Assembly (NCBI RefSeq): GCF_000240165.1
Contig: NC_017586.1
Location: 4,030,001-4,094,000 of the forward strand
DNA: 64,000 nt
From: Streptantibioticus cattleyicolor NRRL 8057 = DSM 46488
GTDB taxonomy: Bacteria; Actinomycetota; Actinomycetes; Streptomycetales; Streptomycetaceae
Reading direction: 5' to 3'
The position numbers and the translations under genes are program-made. Of the stretch, positions 43,412-52,065 are shown in pieces. The notes below the pieces were generated by a model that saw only the letters and a list, made by a program, of their open reading frames with translations, was not told the DNA's origin and searched no databases. The number at the start of each line of letters is the position of its first letter. Position 1 is the stretch's first letter.

Positions 43412-44949
43412 CGGTCACCTTCCTCGGATTCCGACTCGGGGTCGGCGGACTCGTCCGGCGGCATGGGCAGCCGCAGGGTGAAGACCGCGCCGCCCTCCGG
43501 CCGGTTGGCGGCGGTGATGGTGCCGCCGTGGATCAGCGCGTTCTCCCGCGCGATGGAGAGCCCCAGCCCGCTGCCCTCGGAGCGGGCCCGCGACGCGTCG
43601 GCCTTGTAGAACCGGTCGAAGACGTGCGGCAGCACGTCCTCCGGGATGCCCGGCCCGTTGTCGGCCACCTCGACCACCAGCTCACCCGGGCCGTCCGCCG
43701 GACGCTCGGTACGCACCGTCACCCGCACCGGGGAGCCGCCGTGCTTGAGGGCGTTGCCGATCAGGTTGGCCAGGATCACGTCGAGCCGGCGCGGATCGAG
43801 GCGCACCAGGATGCCGCGCGGCGCGTCCAGCTCCACCGCGTCCAGCCAGGCGCGCGCGTCGATGCACGCGGTCACCATGTCGGCCACGTCCACCTCGTCG
43901 AGCCGGAGCTTGGCGGTGCCCGCGTCGAACCGGGTCACCTCCATCAGGTTCTCCACCAGATCGCCCAGCCGCCGCGTCTCGGTCACCACCAGCCGCACCG
44001 CCGGGGCGATCATCGGATCGAGGGCGTCCGCCTCGTCCTCCAGCACCTCGGTCACCGCGGTGATCGCGGTCAGCGGGGTCCGCAGCTCGTGCGACATGTC
44101 GGCGACGAACCGCCGCGAGGCCGCCTCCCGGGTGCTCAACTCCTCCACCCGGCGCTGCAACGCCTCCGCCGTGCTGTTGAACGTCCGCGACAGCTCGGCC
44201 AGTTCGTCGGTGCCCGACACCCGCAGCCGGGTGTCGAGCCGCCCCTCGCCGAGTCTGCGCGCCGCGTCCCCCAGCCGCTGCACCGGCCGCAGCACCGTGC
44301 CGGCCGCCGCCTGCGCCAGCAGCGCGGCGCCGATCAGCGCCAGCGCCGTGGCGATCCCCAACGACCAGGCCAGCGACGACAGGTCGGACCGCTCGGCGTC
44401 GAGCGACTTGTACATGTAGCCGGTCGGCCCGTTGCCGATCATCTTGGCGCCGCCCACCAGGAACGGCCGGCCGCCGACCGTGGTGCGCTGCCAGTACAGG
44501 TGGTACCCGGCCCGGTTCTCAGCCGTGAGCGGACGCACCTTGGCGACCGCCTTCTGCAACGCCTCGGGCACCTCGTCCAGCGTGAACAGGTCACGGTCGG
44601 AGGTGGCCGCGCACTGGTTGCCGTCCGCGTCGGTGGAGATCAGCAGCACCTCGTAGCCCTGGGTGCCGGCCGCCATCCGGTTGGCCGCCTGCTGCAACTC
44701 GTCGCAGGGCGGATCGACCGGCAGCGAACCCACGTTGCGGCTCATCGACGCCCGGAAGTCGTCCAGCGCCGCGTTCTGCGCCCGGGTCAGCACCGCGTCG
44801 CGGTTGAGCCAGTAGGCGATCCCGGAGGCCGACACCGCCGCGGTCAGCGCCACCGCGGCGAAGACCGCCACCAGCCGCAGCCGCAGACTGCCGAACCGCA
44901 GGCCCACCAGCGCGGCCCGCAGCCGCCCCGCCCGCGCCGCATCGCTCAC
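43408..44949 (-). CDS. afsQ2: Sensor histidine kinase AfsQ2
   Basis: The 513-residue sensor has two membrane helices (about 28-48 and 193-215) around an extracytoplasmic domain, a HAMP region, the phosphoacceptor motif VADMSHELRTPLTA (His287), and an ATPase domain with NLIGNALKHGG, VADNGPGIPEDVLPHVFDRFYK and GSGLGLSIA. Order and identity match AfsQ2, which with AfsQ1 activates antibiotic genes and sigQ in S. coelicolor under certain nitrogen conditions. Its GTG overlaps the afsQ1 stop (GTGA). Confidence 0.92.
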   Translation of the reverse strand: MSDAARAGRLRAALVGLRFGSLRLRLVAVFAAVALTAAVSASGIAYWLNRDAVLTRAQNAALDDFRASMSRNVGSLPVDPPCDELQQAANRMAAGTQGYEVLLISTDADGNQCAATSDRDLFTLDEVPEALQKAVAKVRPLTAENRAGYHLYWQRTTVGGRPFLVGGAKMIGNGPTGYMYKSLDAERSDLSSLAWSLGIATALALIGAALLAQAAAGTVLRPVQRLGDAARRLGEGRLDTRLRVSGTDELAELSRTFNSTAEALQRRVEELSTREAASRRFVADMSHELRTPLTAITAVTEVLEDEADALDPMIAPAVRLVVTETRRLGDLVENLMEVTRFDAGTAKLRLDEVDVADMVTACIDARAWLDAVELDAPRGILVRLDPRRLDVILANLIGNALKHGGSPVRVTVRTERPADGPGELVVEVADNGPGIPEDVLPHVFDRFYKADASRARSEGSGLGLSIARENALIHGGTITAANRPEGGAVFTLRLPMPPDESADPESESEEGDR

Positions 44950-45632
44950 TGCGGAGCGTCCAGCCGGTAACCCACGCCGCGCACGGTACGGATCAGCTTC
45001 GGCGAGGACGGCACGTCCTCCACCTTGGCCCGCAGCCGCTGCACACACGCGTCGACCAGCCGCGAATCGCCCAGGTAATCGTGCTCCCACACCAGGCGCA
45101 GCAACTGCTGGCGGGAGAGCGCCTGCCCCGGGCGGCGGCTCAGCTCCAGCAGCAGCCGCAGCTCGGTCGGGGTCAGCTGGAGATCCTCGCCGTCCTTGGT
45201 CACCGTCATCGCCGAGCGGTCGATCACGATCGAGCCGAACGCCACCGAGTCGGTGCTGTCCCGCTCGCCGCGGCGCAGCACGGCCCGGATGCGCGCGTCC
45301 AGCACCCGTGGCTGGATCGGCTTGACCACGTAGTCGTCGGCGCCCGACTCCAGCCCGACGACGACATCGATGTCGTCGCTGCGGGCGGTGAGCAGGATGA
45401 TCGGCAACTGGTCGGTACGGCGGATGCGGCGGCACACCTCGAACCCGTCGATCCCCGGCAGCATCACGTCCAGCACGATCAGGTCCGGACGCTGTTCGCG
45501 CAGGCGGTCCAGACCCTCCTCGCCGGACGCGGCGGCCACCACGCGGTGGCCCTGCCGGGTCAGGGCCAGTTCGAGGCCCGTGCGGATGGCGTCGTCGTCC
45601 TCGATAAGCAACAGGAAGGGCACGAAGGTCAT
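44946..45632 (-). CDS. afsQ1: Response regulator AfsQ1 (OmpR/PhoB family)
   Basis: The 228-residue regulator has a receiver domain with acidic pocket EDDD (residues 11-14), phosphoacceptor Asp55 in LIVLDVMLPG, TAR and VVKPI. Its C-terminal winged helix contains LTPTELRLLLELSRRPGQALSRQQLLRLVWEHDYLGDSRLVDACVQRLRAKVED. It heads the operon afsQ1-afsQ2-lipoprotein-vanZ and is divergent from sigQ, the arrangement known in Streptomyces. A matching AfsQ1 box lies in the intergenic region. Confidence 0.94.
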   Translation of the reverse strand: MTFVPFLLLIEDDDAIRTGLELALTRQGHRVVAAASGEEGLDRLREQRPDLIVLDVMLPGIDGFEVCRRIRRTDQLPIILLTARSDDIDVVVGLESGADDYVVKPIQPRVLDARIRAVLRRGERDSTDSVAFGSIVIDRSAMTVTKDGEDLQLTPTELRLLLELSRRPGQALSRQQLLRLVWEHDYLGDSRLVDACVQRLRAKVEDVPSSPKLIRTVRGVGYRLDAPQ

Positions 45633-45745
45633 TGTGGCCTACGCCGTACGGGGGTGAGCGGGCGCCCATGGCCGCCGGACCCCCGTCCACCCTGCACCGA
45701 CGCCCGTCCGCCCGGTCACCGGCGCGCCACGGACCCCGGGACGCT

Positions 45746-45761
45746 GTGACGCGGCTGTGAC
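45746..45761. promoter_or_regulatory. AfsQ1 binding box between afsQ1 and sigQ
   Basis: GTGAC-N6-GTGAC fits the recalled AfsQ1 consensus GTnAC-N6-GTnAC exactly. It lies 114 bp from the afsQ1 start and 124 bp from the sigQ start, so it could serve sigQ activation and autoregulation. Confidence 0.75.
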
Positions 45762-45884
45762 ACTCGCCGGACAGCGCGATGAAACTGGTCCGCCAGTCTG
45801 GTGACACAACGGCGGGGCCACCCCGCCGGAACGACCGACCAGCCGAAAACCGTCACCAGCCGGTTCCGTCCCCGGGGGCACGAG

Positions 45885-46655
45885 ATGAGCGCCATGCACA
45901 CCACCACCTCCGCCACCGACATCGTGCGGCGGCGTCCGCACAGCGACGGGCGGACCGGGGCGGCCCCGGCCCTCTCCGCCGCCCAGGCCCCGGCCCGCGG
46001 ACGTGTCCGCGGCACCGCGCGGCCGGTACCGGGGACGGCGCTGCGCAACCGGGCCGGCCTGATGACCGCGATCGACGGCGGCGCCGCACCCCGGCCCGCG
46101 ATCCCGCGCCCCGCGCCGGCCCCGGACAACGCCGCCGAGGCCGACTTCACCGCCTACGTCACCGAGCGCCGCGCCGCCCTGTACGCCACCGCCTACCACC
46201 TCACCGGCGACCGCCACGAGGCCGAGGACCTGCTGCAGAACGCGCTCTTCTCCACCTACCGGGCCTGGGACCGGATCAGCGACAAGGCGGCCGTCGGCGG
46301 CTACCTGCGCCGCACCATGACCAACCTGCACATCAGCGCCTGGCGCCGCCGCAAGCTCAACGAGTACCCCACCGAGGAGCTGCCGGAGACCGCCGGCGAC
46401 GCCGACGCGATGCGCGGCACCGAACTGCGCGCCGTGCTGTGGCAGGCGCTCGCCAAGCTGCCGGAGCCGCAGCGCACCATGCTCGTCCTGCGCTACTACG
46501 AGGGCCGCACCGACCCGGAGATCGCCGACATCCTCGGCATCAGCATCGGCACCGTCAAGAGCAGCATCTGGCGCTCGCTGCGCCGGCTCCGCGACGACGA
46601 GGTGCTCAGCCAGGGCCGCGACTTCAGCGAGGCCTTCGGCGAGCTGGTCGCCTGA
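45885..46655 (+). CDS. sigQ: ECF/SigE-family RNA polymerase sigma factor SigQ
   Basis: The 256-residue protein ends with a normal ECF sigma: region 2 FTAYVTERRAALYATAYHLTGDRHEAEDLLQNALFSTYRAWDRI and region 4 LWQALAKLPEPQRTMLVLRYYEGRTDPEIADILGISIGTVKSSIWRSLRRLRDD. About 85 low-complexity residues precede it, so the true start could be later (for example the ATG of MTAIDGG). ATG 45885 has GGGGG eight bases before it. Divergence from afsQ1 identifies it as SigQ. Confidence 0.88.
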   Translation: MSAMHTTTSATDIVRRRPHSDGRTGAAPALSAAQAPARGRVRGTARPVPGTALRNRAGLMTAIDGGAAPRPAIPRPAPAPDNAAEADFTAYVTERRAALYATAYHLTGDRHEAEDLLQNALFSTYRAWDRISDKAAVGGYLRRTMTNLHISAWRRRKLNEYPTEELPETAGDADAMRGTELRAVLWQALAKLPEPQRTMLVLRYYEGRTDPEIADILGISIGTVKSSIWRSLRRLRDDEVLSQGRDFSEAFGELVA

Positions 46656-46693
46656 CGGCCACGACGAACGGGCCCGGGGGGACGGGGTGGACG

Positions 46694-46740
46694 AGGGGCG
46701 GGACCAGGCGGCCGGGGGGGGGGCTCGCGGTCCCGCCCCT
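46694..46740 (+). terminator. Terminator between sigQ and the kinase gene
   Basis: AGGGGCGGGACC (46694-46705) and GGTCCCGCCCCT (46729-46740) form a perfect 12-bp stem; the loop contains a run of ten or more G residues. It is suited to both convergent genes. Confidence 0.8.
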
Positions 46741-46767
46741 TCCCTTATGCCTTCGTGAACCCGGGGG

Positions 46768-47412
46768 TCAGGCCGGGGCCGCGGCGCGCTCCTCGGCGGC
46801 CCCGGCGTCCGCCACCGCGGCTATCCGGGCCAGCGCCTGAGCACCGTCGCAGGCCCGCGCGCCCAGCGCCGTCTGACGGGCCACGATCGGCCCCTCGGCG
46901 CGCATCAGCCGCCAGCCGCGCCGCACCAGGTACGGCACCGACTTGCGCCCCTCGCGCAGATCACGCCGGAACCGCCGCCACGCCGTCACCGCCGGCCGCC
47001 CCCGCAGGCACAACGCCTCGCCCAGCAGCCCCAGCTCCCGGCACCGCCCGACCAGCTCGGCGGCGAAGATCCCCTCCGCCACGAAGGCCGGCGCCGCCAC
47101 CGGGCCGAACGCGCGGTGACCGGTGACCGCGCTGGCCGCGATGTCGTACACCGGCACCCGTACCGCGGCGCCCCGGGCCAGCGCCTCGATGGCGTCCAGC
47201 GCGGCCCGCGCGTCCCAGGAGGCGGGCGAGTCCCAGTCGGGGCCGCCCCCGGGCAGTTGGGGGAGCGTCGGGTCGCCGGCCGGCTTGTAGAAGTCGTCGA
47301 GCGCCAGCACCGGCAGCCCGGTGCGCGCCGCGAGCGAGGACTTGCCCGAGCCCGACGGCCCGGTGAGCAGGATGACGAGCGCGGCAGGGCGCGCGGGATC
47401 AGCGGAGGTCAC
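46768..47412 (-). CDS. Uridine kinase-like P-loop protein
   Basis: The 214-residue protein has an N-terminal Walker A motif LLTGPSGSGKSSLA and VLALDDFYKP, the catalytic DDFY motif of the uridine kinase/phosphoribulokinase group. The later segments VRVPVYDIAAS and FVAEGIFAAEL match too. It would phosphorylate uridine or a related small molecule, and so may belong functionally with the nucleoside genes, though no nucleoside operator is seen upstream. GTG 47412 is the start closest to the P-loop. Confidence 0.82.
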   Translation of the reverse strand: MTSADPARPAALVILLTGPSGSGKSSLAARTGLPVLALDDFYKPAGDPTLPQLPGGGPDWDSPASWDARAALDAIEALARGAAVRVPVYDIAASAVTGHRAFGPVAAPAFVAEGIFAAELVGRCRELGLLGEALCLRGRPAVTAWRRFRRDLREGRKSVPYLVRRGWRLMRAEGPIVARQTALGARACDGAQALARIAAVADAGAAEERAAAPA

Positions 47413-47591
47413 GGAAGACCAGTGTGAACGACGTCCGGCCGCGGTGTGAACGGGCGGGGCGCGCCGGGTCCGCCGACAACGCGCCGAACCGGACGGAAGT
47501 GGACGCACCGGAATCATTCAACTACGCTGCGTGGCTCCGTGCTTGTGTCCGCAGTCCTGCGCTCGCAGTCCGCACCACCGGGTAGGTCGCC

Positions 47592-47954
47592 ATGTCACTT
47601 CGCTCACGTCGCGCCATGCTGCGCACCGCGCTCGCCCTGTCGGCCCTGGGCACCGCGCTCACCGCCGGAACGGCGACGGCTACGGCGGCCCCGGCCGAAG
47701 TCCCCGGCGCCGGCGACGTGGTCGGCGGCACCCTGCACGGCCTGGAGAGCGGCGTGGCCCCCGTCACCCACCTCCAGCTCGACCCGCTGGCCCGCACCAC
47801 CGTGGACCCGCTCACCAACGGCGTCGCCACCAAGGCGGCCGGATTCCGGCCGCTCGGCACCACCACGGTCACCAAGCCGCTCACCGACGGCGCCTCCCTC
47901 TCCGAGCTGCCGCTGCTCGGCCAGGTGGCCAAGGCGCTCCCCGGCGGCCGGTGA
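47592..47954 (+). CDS. Small secreted protein
   Basis: The 120-residue protein has an Arg-rich signal peptide (SLRSRRAMLRTALALSALGTALTAGTATATAAPA). The mature part is about 85 residues: VVGGTLHGLESGVAPVTHLQLDPLARTTVDPLTNGVATKAAGFRPLGTTTVTKPLTDG. No domain is recognised; similar short secreted proteins are common in Streptomyces. It ends in ALPGGR just before a terminator. It resembles the 109-residue secreted protein at 41.4 kb only in size and composition. Confidence 0.78.
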   Translation: MSLRSRRAMLRTALALSALGTALTAGTATATAAPAEVPGAGDVVGGTLHGLESGVAPVTHLQLDPLARTTVDPLTNGVATKAAGFRPLGTTTVTKPLTDGASLSELPLLGQVAKALPGGR

Positions 47955-47961
47955 AACCGGT

Positions 47962-47995
47962 GTGCGGCGCGCCCTGGACGGAGGACGCGCCGCAC
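47962..47995. terminator. Terminator after small secreted gene / truncated ALDH gene
   Basis: GTGCGGCGCG (47962-47971) and CGCGCCGCAC (47986-47995) form a perfect 10-bp stem between two convergent genes. Confidence 0.75.
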
Positions 47996-48002
47996 CCGGA
48001 GG

Positions 48003-48878
48003 TCACACCCCGGTCGGGTGCCAGACCGTCTTGGTCTCGGTGAACGCCAGCATCCGGCCGGTGCCCGGGTCGGCGGCCCAGTCGGTCCCGCCGGCCGCCG
48101 GGCGCAGCACCCGCTTGAGGTTGTCGGCCGCCGCGACCTCCAGTTCCCTGGCCAGCTCGGCGTCGGCGCCGGTCAGGTCGATGGCGTTGACGTCGGCGTG
48201 CGAGGCCAGGTGCGGCGCGATCTCGGCCGCCTTGCCGGAGAGCAGGTTGACCACGCCGCCGGGCAGGTCCGAGGTGGCCAGCACCTCACCCAGCGACAGC
48301 GCGGGCAGCGGGGACCGCTCGCTGGTGACCACCACCGCGGTGTTGCCGGTGGCGATCACCGGGGCGATCACCGAGACCAGCCCCAGGAACGAGGAGCGCC
48401 GCGGCGCCAGCACCGCCACCACCCCGGTCGGCTCCACCGTGGAGAGGTTGAAGAACGGCCCGGCCACCGGGTTGGCGCCACCGGCCAGTTGACCGATCTT
48501 GTCGGTCCACCCCGCGTACCACACCCAGCGGTCGACGGCGGCGTCCACCAGCGCCGCGGCCTCGTCCCGCGAGACCCCCTCGGCGGCGGCCACCTCGGCG
48601 GCGAACTGCTCACGGCGCCCTTCGAGCATCTCGGCGACCCGGTACAGGATCTGACCGCGGTTGTACGCGGTCGCCCCCGACCAGCCCGGGAACGCCTTAC
48701 GGGCGGCCACCACGGCGTCCCGTCCGTCCTTGCGGGACGCCAGCGGCGCGTTGGCCAGCCACGTGCCCTCAGCGTCGGTCACCTCGTACACCCGCCCGCT
48801 CTCGGAACGGGGGAACTTGCCCCCGACGAACAGCTTGTAGGTCTTGAAGACGCTCAACCGCGTACCAGCAGCACTCAT
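48003..48878 (-). CDS. Short aldehyde dehydrogenase family protein lacking the catalytic domain
   Basis: The 291-residue protein has the N-terminal NAD-binding part of an aldehyde dehydrogenase (YKLFVGGKFPRSESGR, ARKAFPGWSGATAYNRGQILYRVAEML, VEPTGVVAVLAPRRSSFLGLVSVIAPVIATGNTAVVV, LPGGVVNLLSG). It stops before the region that would carry the catalytic Cys and Glu. Full-length family members are near 480 residues. The ATG overlaps the stop of the full-length dehydrogenase (ATGA), so it is translated with it and may be a structural partner. It is intact and in frame, so not a simple pseudogene. Confidence 0.82.
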   Translation of the reverse strand: MSAAGTRLSVFKTYKLFVGGKFPRSESGRVYEVTDAEGTWLANAPLASRKDGRDAVVAARKAFPGWSGATAYNRGQILYRVAEMLEGRREQFAAEVAAAEGVSRDEAAALVDAAVDRWVWYAGWTDKIGQLAGGANPVAGPFFNLSTVEPTGVVAVLAPRRSSFLGLVSVIAPVIATGNTAVVVTSERSPLPALSLGEVLATSDLPGGVVNLLSGKAAEIAPHLASHADVNAIDLTGADAELARELEVAAADNLKRVLRPAAGGTDWAADPGTGRMLAFTETKTVWHPTGV

Positions 48879-50329
48879 TCTTCACTCGCCTTCGGCTTCG
48901 ACGGGGCGAGGTACGCCTCCAGACCGTGCCGGCCGCCCTCGCGGCCGTAGCCCGACTCCTTGTAGCCGCCGAACGGCGACGTCGGGTCGAACTTGTTGAA
49001 CGTGTTGGCCCACACCACCCCGGCCCGGAGCTTGTCGGCCATCCACAGGATGCGCGACCCCTTCTCCGTCCAGATGCCCGCCGACAGCCCGTACGGGGTG
49101 TTGTTGGCCTTCTCCACGGCCTCGGCGGGGGTACGGAAGGTCAGCACCGACAGCACCGGGCCGAAGATCTCCTCGCGGGCGATCCGGTGCGCCTGGGTGA
49201 CCCCGGTGAACAGGGTCGGCGCGAACCAGTAGCCGCTGTCCGGGAGTTCGCACGCCGGCGACCAGCGCTCGGCGCCCTCCTCCTCGCCGGACCGCGCCAG
49301 CTCGGTGATCCGGGCCAGCTGCTCGGCGGAGTTGACGGCGCCGATGTCGGTGTTCTTGTCCAGCGGGTCGCCCACCCGCAAGGTGGCCATCCGCCGCTTG
49401 AGCGCGTCCAGCAGCTCGTCGGCGACCGACTCCTGGACCAGCAGCCGGGAACCGGCGCAGCACACATGGCCCTGGTTGAAGAAGATCCCGTTGACGATCC
49501 CCTCGACCGCCTGGTCGATCGGCGCGTCGTCGAAGACGATGTTGGCCGCCTTGCCGCCCAGCTCCAGGGTGACCTTCTTGCCGGTCCCGGCGACGGTACG
49601 GGCGATCGCCTTGCCGACCTCGGTGGAACCGGTGAAGGCCACCTTGTCCACGCCCGGGTGGGCCACCAGCGCGGCACCGGTGGCGCCGTCCCCGGTGACG
49701 ATGTTGACCACGCCCTTGGGCAGCCCGGCCTGACGGCAGATGTCCGCGAAGAACAGCGCCGACAGCGGGGTCGTCTCGGCCGGCTTGAGCACCACGGTGT
49801 TGCCGCAGGCCAGCGCCGGGGCGATCTTCCACGCCAGCATCAGCAGCGGGAAGTTCCACGGGATGACCTGGCCGGCCACGCCCAGCGGACGCGGGTTCTC
49901 CCCGAAGCCGGCGTAGGAGAGCTTGTCGGCCCACCCCGCGTAGTAGAAGAAGTGCGCGGCGACCAGCGGCAGGTCGGTGTCGCGGGACTCGCGGATCGGC
50001 TTGCCGTTGTCCAGCGTCTCCAGCACCGCCAGCTCACGCGAGCGCTCCTGGACGATCCGGGCGATCCGGAACAGGTACTTGGCGCGCTCCCGGCCCGGCA
50101 GCGCCGACCAGCTCTCGAACGCCTTGCGGGCGGCGCGCACCGCCCGGTCCACGTCCTCGGCGCCGCCCCGGGTGTACTCGGCGAGCACCTCCTCGGTGGC
50201 GGGGGAGACCGTCTTGTCGAGGATCCCCTGGGCGCCCTCGGTGAACTCGCCGTCGATGAAGAGCCCGTAGGACGGCGCGATGTCGACCACCGCGCGCGAT
50301 TCCGGGGCGGGCGCGTACTCGAATGCCAT
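48875..50329 (-). CDS. Aldehyde dehydrogenase, probably acetaldehyde oxidation after DeoC
   Basis: The 484-residue NAD(P)-dependent enzyme has [41 protein letters not shown], the Glu motif [17 protein letters not shown] and the catalytic Cys in [17 protein letters not shown]. The gene starts 3 nt after deoC ends. DeoC splits deoxyribose-5-phosphate into glyceraldehyde-3-phosphate and acetaldehyde, so oxidation of acetaldehyde to acetate is the natural role. That substrate is inferred from context. Confidence 0.92.
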   Translation of the reverse strand: MAFEYAPAPESRAVVDIAPSYGLFIDGEFTEGAQGILDKTVSPATEEVLAEYTRGGAEDVDRAVRAARKAFESWSALPGRERAKYLFRIARIVQERSRELAVLETLDNGKPIRESRDTDLPLVAAHFFYYAGWADKLSYAGFGENPRPLGVAGQVIPWNFPLLMLAWKIAPALACGNTVVLKPAETTPLSALFFADICRQAGLPKGVVNIVTGDGATGAALVAHPGVDKVAFTGSTEVGKAIARTVAGTGKKVTLELGGKAANIVFDDAPIDQAVEGIVNGIFFNQGHVCCAGSRLLVQESVADELLDALKRRMATLRVGDPLDKNTDIGAVNSAEQLARITELARSGEEEGAERWSPACELPDSGYWFAPTLFTGVTQAHRIAREEIFGPVLSVLTFRTPAEAVEKANNTPYGLSAGIWTEKGSRILWMADKLRAGVVWANTFNKFDPTSPFGGYKESGYGREGGRHGLEAYLAPSKPKASEE

Positions 50330-50332
50330 GGG

Positions 50333-51343
50333 TCAGTCCACCGTTACGTAGTCGGGACCGGAGTACCGGCCACTGCTCAGCTTCTGACGCTGCATCAGCA
50401 GATCGTTCAGCAGGCTGGAGGCGCCGAACCGGAACCACTCGGGGGTCAGCCAGTCCTCGCCCAGCGTCTCGTTGACCGCCACCAGGTACTTGACGGCGTC
50501 CTTGGTGGTACGGATGCCACCGGCCGGCTTCACCCCGACCTGGGTGCCGGTGGCGGCCCGGAAGTCGCGGACCGCCTCCAGCATCAGCAGCGTGTTGGGC
50601 AGCGTGGCGTTCACCGCCACCTTGCCGGTGGAGGTCTTGATGAAGTCGGCGCCCGCCAGCATCGCCAGCCACGAGCAGCGGCGGATGTTGTCGTAGGTGG
50701 CCAGCTCGCCGTTCTCGAAGATCACCTTCAGGTGGGCGGCGGTGCCGTCCGGGCGGACGCACGCCTCGCGCACCGCGGTGATCTCCTCGAAGACCTGGAG
50801 GTAACGGCCGGAGAGGAAGGCGCCCCGGTCGATGACCATGTCGATCTCGTCGGCGCCCGCGGCCACCGCGTCGGCGGTGTCGGCGAGCTTGACCGGGAGT
50901 GCGGCGCGGCCGGCCGGGAAGGCGGTGGCGACCGACGCCACGTTGACCGCCGTGCCGGCCAGCGCCTCCTTGGCGACGTGCACCATGTCCGGGTACACGC
51001 AGACCGCGGCGACCCGGGGGACGGTACGGTCGGTGGGGTCCGGATGGACGGCCTTGGCCGCCAGCGCCCGCACCTTGCCGGGCGTGTCGGCGCCTTCCAG
51101 GGTGGTCAGGTCGATCATGGAGATCGCCAAGTCGATGGCGTACGCCTTCGAGGTGGTCTTGATCGATCGGCTGCCGAGCATCGCGGCGCGGGCTTCCAGC
51201 CCGACCGCGTCGACGCCCGGCAGGCCGTGCAGGAAGCGCCGCAACGCCGCGTCGGAGCGGGTCACCTCGGCCATGGCGGCCGGCCGGCCCGCGGCGTCGT
51301 TGCCGTGCGCGCGTGGGGTGGGCCCAGGATTCAGCATGGTCAC
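50333..51343 (-). CDS. deoC: Deoxyribose-phosphate aldolase
   Basis: The 336-residue class I aldolase shows the Schiff-base lysine region CSWLAMLAGADFIKTSTGKVAVNATL and the second conserved Lys in VGVKPAGGIRTTKDAVKYL, plus VCVYPDMVHVA. It is longer than E. coli DeoC (about 260), like actinobacterial homologues. GTG 51343 lies 7 nt after a -10-like TATGCT (51355-51350), consistent with a leaderless mRNA; ATG 51337 is the alternative. An operator palindrome sits at 51357-51368. It heads deoC-aldh-short aldh. Confidence 0.94.
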   Translation of the reverse strand: MTMLNPGPTPRAHGNDAAGRPAAMAEVTRSDAALRRFLHGLPGVDAVGLEARAAMLGSRSIKTTSKAYAIDLAISMIDLTTLEGADTPGKVRALAAKAVHPDPTDRTVPRVAAVCVYPDMVHVAKEALAGTAVNVASVATAFPAGRAALPVKLADTADAVAAGADEIDMVIDRGAFLSGRYLQVFEEITAVREACVRPDGTAAHLKVIFENGELATYDNIRRCSWLAMLAGADFIKTSTGKVAVNATLPNTLLMLEAVRDFRAATGTQVGVKPAGGIRTTKDAVKYLVAVNETLGEDWLTPEWFRFGASSLLNDLLMQRQKLSSGRYSGPDYVTVD

Positions 51344-51356
51344 CAGCCGAGCATAT

Positions 51357-51368
51357 CTACGCGCGTAG
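51357..51368. promoter_or_regulatory. Nucleoside-regulon operator upstream of deoC
   Basis: A perfect CTACGCGCGTAG palindrome that abuts the -10-like hexamer TATGCT of deoC. It covers about -25 to -14 relative to the presumed start at 51343. Confidence 0.78.
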
Positions 51369-51405
51369 CGGCGCGCCACCCCCACGCTCGCGCTGGCGGT
51401 CAGCG

Positions 51406-52006
51406 GGTTCGCTCGCGCTGGCGGTCAGCCATTACTCCGCGGCCCGGTTCGCCCGTTTCAGGATGCCGGGGTGGCCCCCGTTCGCCCCTGTCCGGTGGGG
51501 GGTGGGGGTGGGTTTTGGTTTGGTTCGGCACGGGGTGCGTACGCCTACGGTGCGTTGGGGGTCGGGGGCGCGCCGGGGGTGACTCCTCGCTCCAGGTATC
51601 CGCCACAGCTTGGCTCCGGCTACTGGGTCGCTGCGGGGACACCCCCGGCACACCCCCTCCTGTCCGTTCGCGGGTGCCTCTCTTCGCGGGGGAGGGTGAG
51701 ATAGGAGGTTGGGGTCACCCCGATCTCCTTTCTCACCCCCTCCGTGCCGCAGCGCGGAACGAGACCGGACGGGGGCGTGCAGGGGTGTCCCCGCAGCGAC
51801 CCAGCAGCCGGAGCGCAACCGTGGCGGATACGGGGAGCGAGGAGTCACCCCGGAGGGCCCCGGAAACCAAGGAAGACAGTGCGCATCCCGCACTGTACGA
51901 ACACAGCCACGGGTGGGCGGGGGGAAACATCCGTGACCTCAGCGACGACGAAAGGGAAACGGGCGCACCCCGGGGAGGTGATGGCTGGCGACGGCGCGAG
52001 CGAACC
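51406..52006 (+). repeat. TIR-flanked palindromic repeat element, copy B
   Basis: About 601 bp. The left end (51406-51434) matches the TIR consensus perfectly, and a partial extra copy precedes it at 51384-51404. The right end (51979-52006) is a degenerate inverted copy. The internal palindrome is kept, including GGGTCGCTGCGGGGACACCC and its inverse. Sequence is clearly diverged from copies A and C. It fills the divergent deoC/purine nucleoside phosphorylase region, between their two operators. Confidence 0.82.
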
Positions 52007-52028
52007 CGCTGGCCGCCAGCGGGAGCGT

Positions 52029-52040
52029 CTACGCGCGTAG
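52029..52040. promoter_or_regulatory. Nucleoside-regulon operator upstream of purine nucleoside phosphorylase
   Basis: A perfect CTACGCGCGTAG palindrome. A -10-like TACCCT (52053-52058) ends 7-8 nt before the GTG start, again suggesting a leaderless mRNA. Confidence 0.75.
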
Positions 52041-52065
52041 GCGATTACCCGTTACCCTCGTCCGC

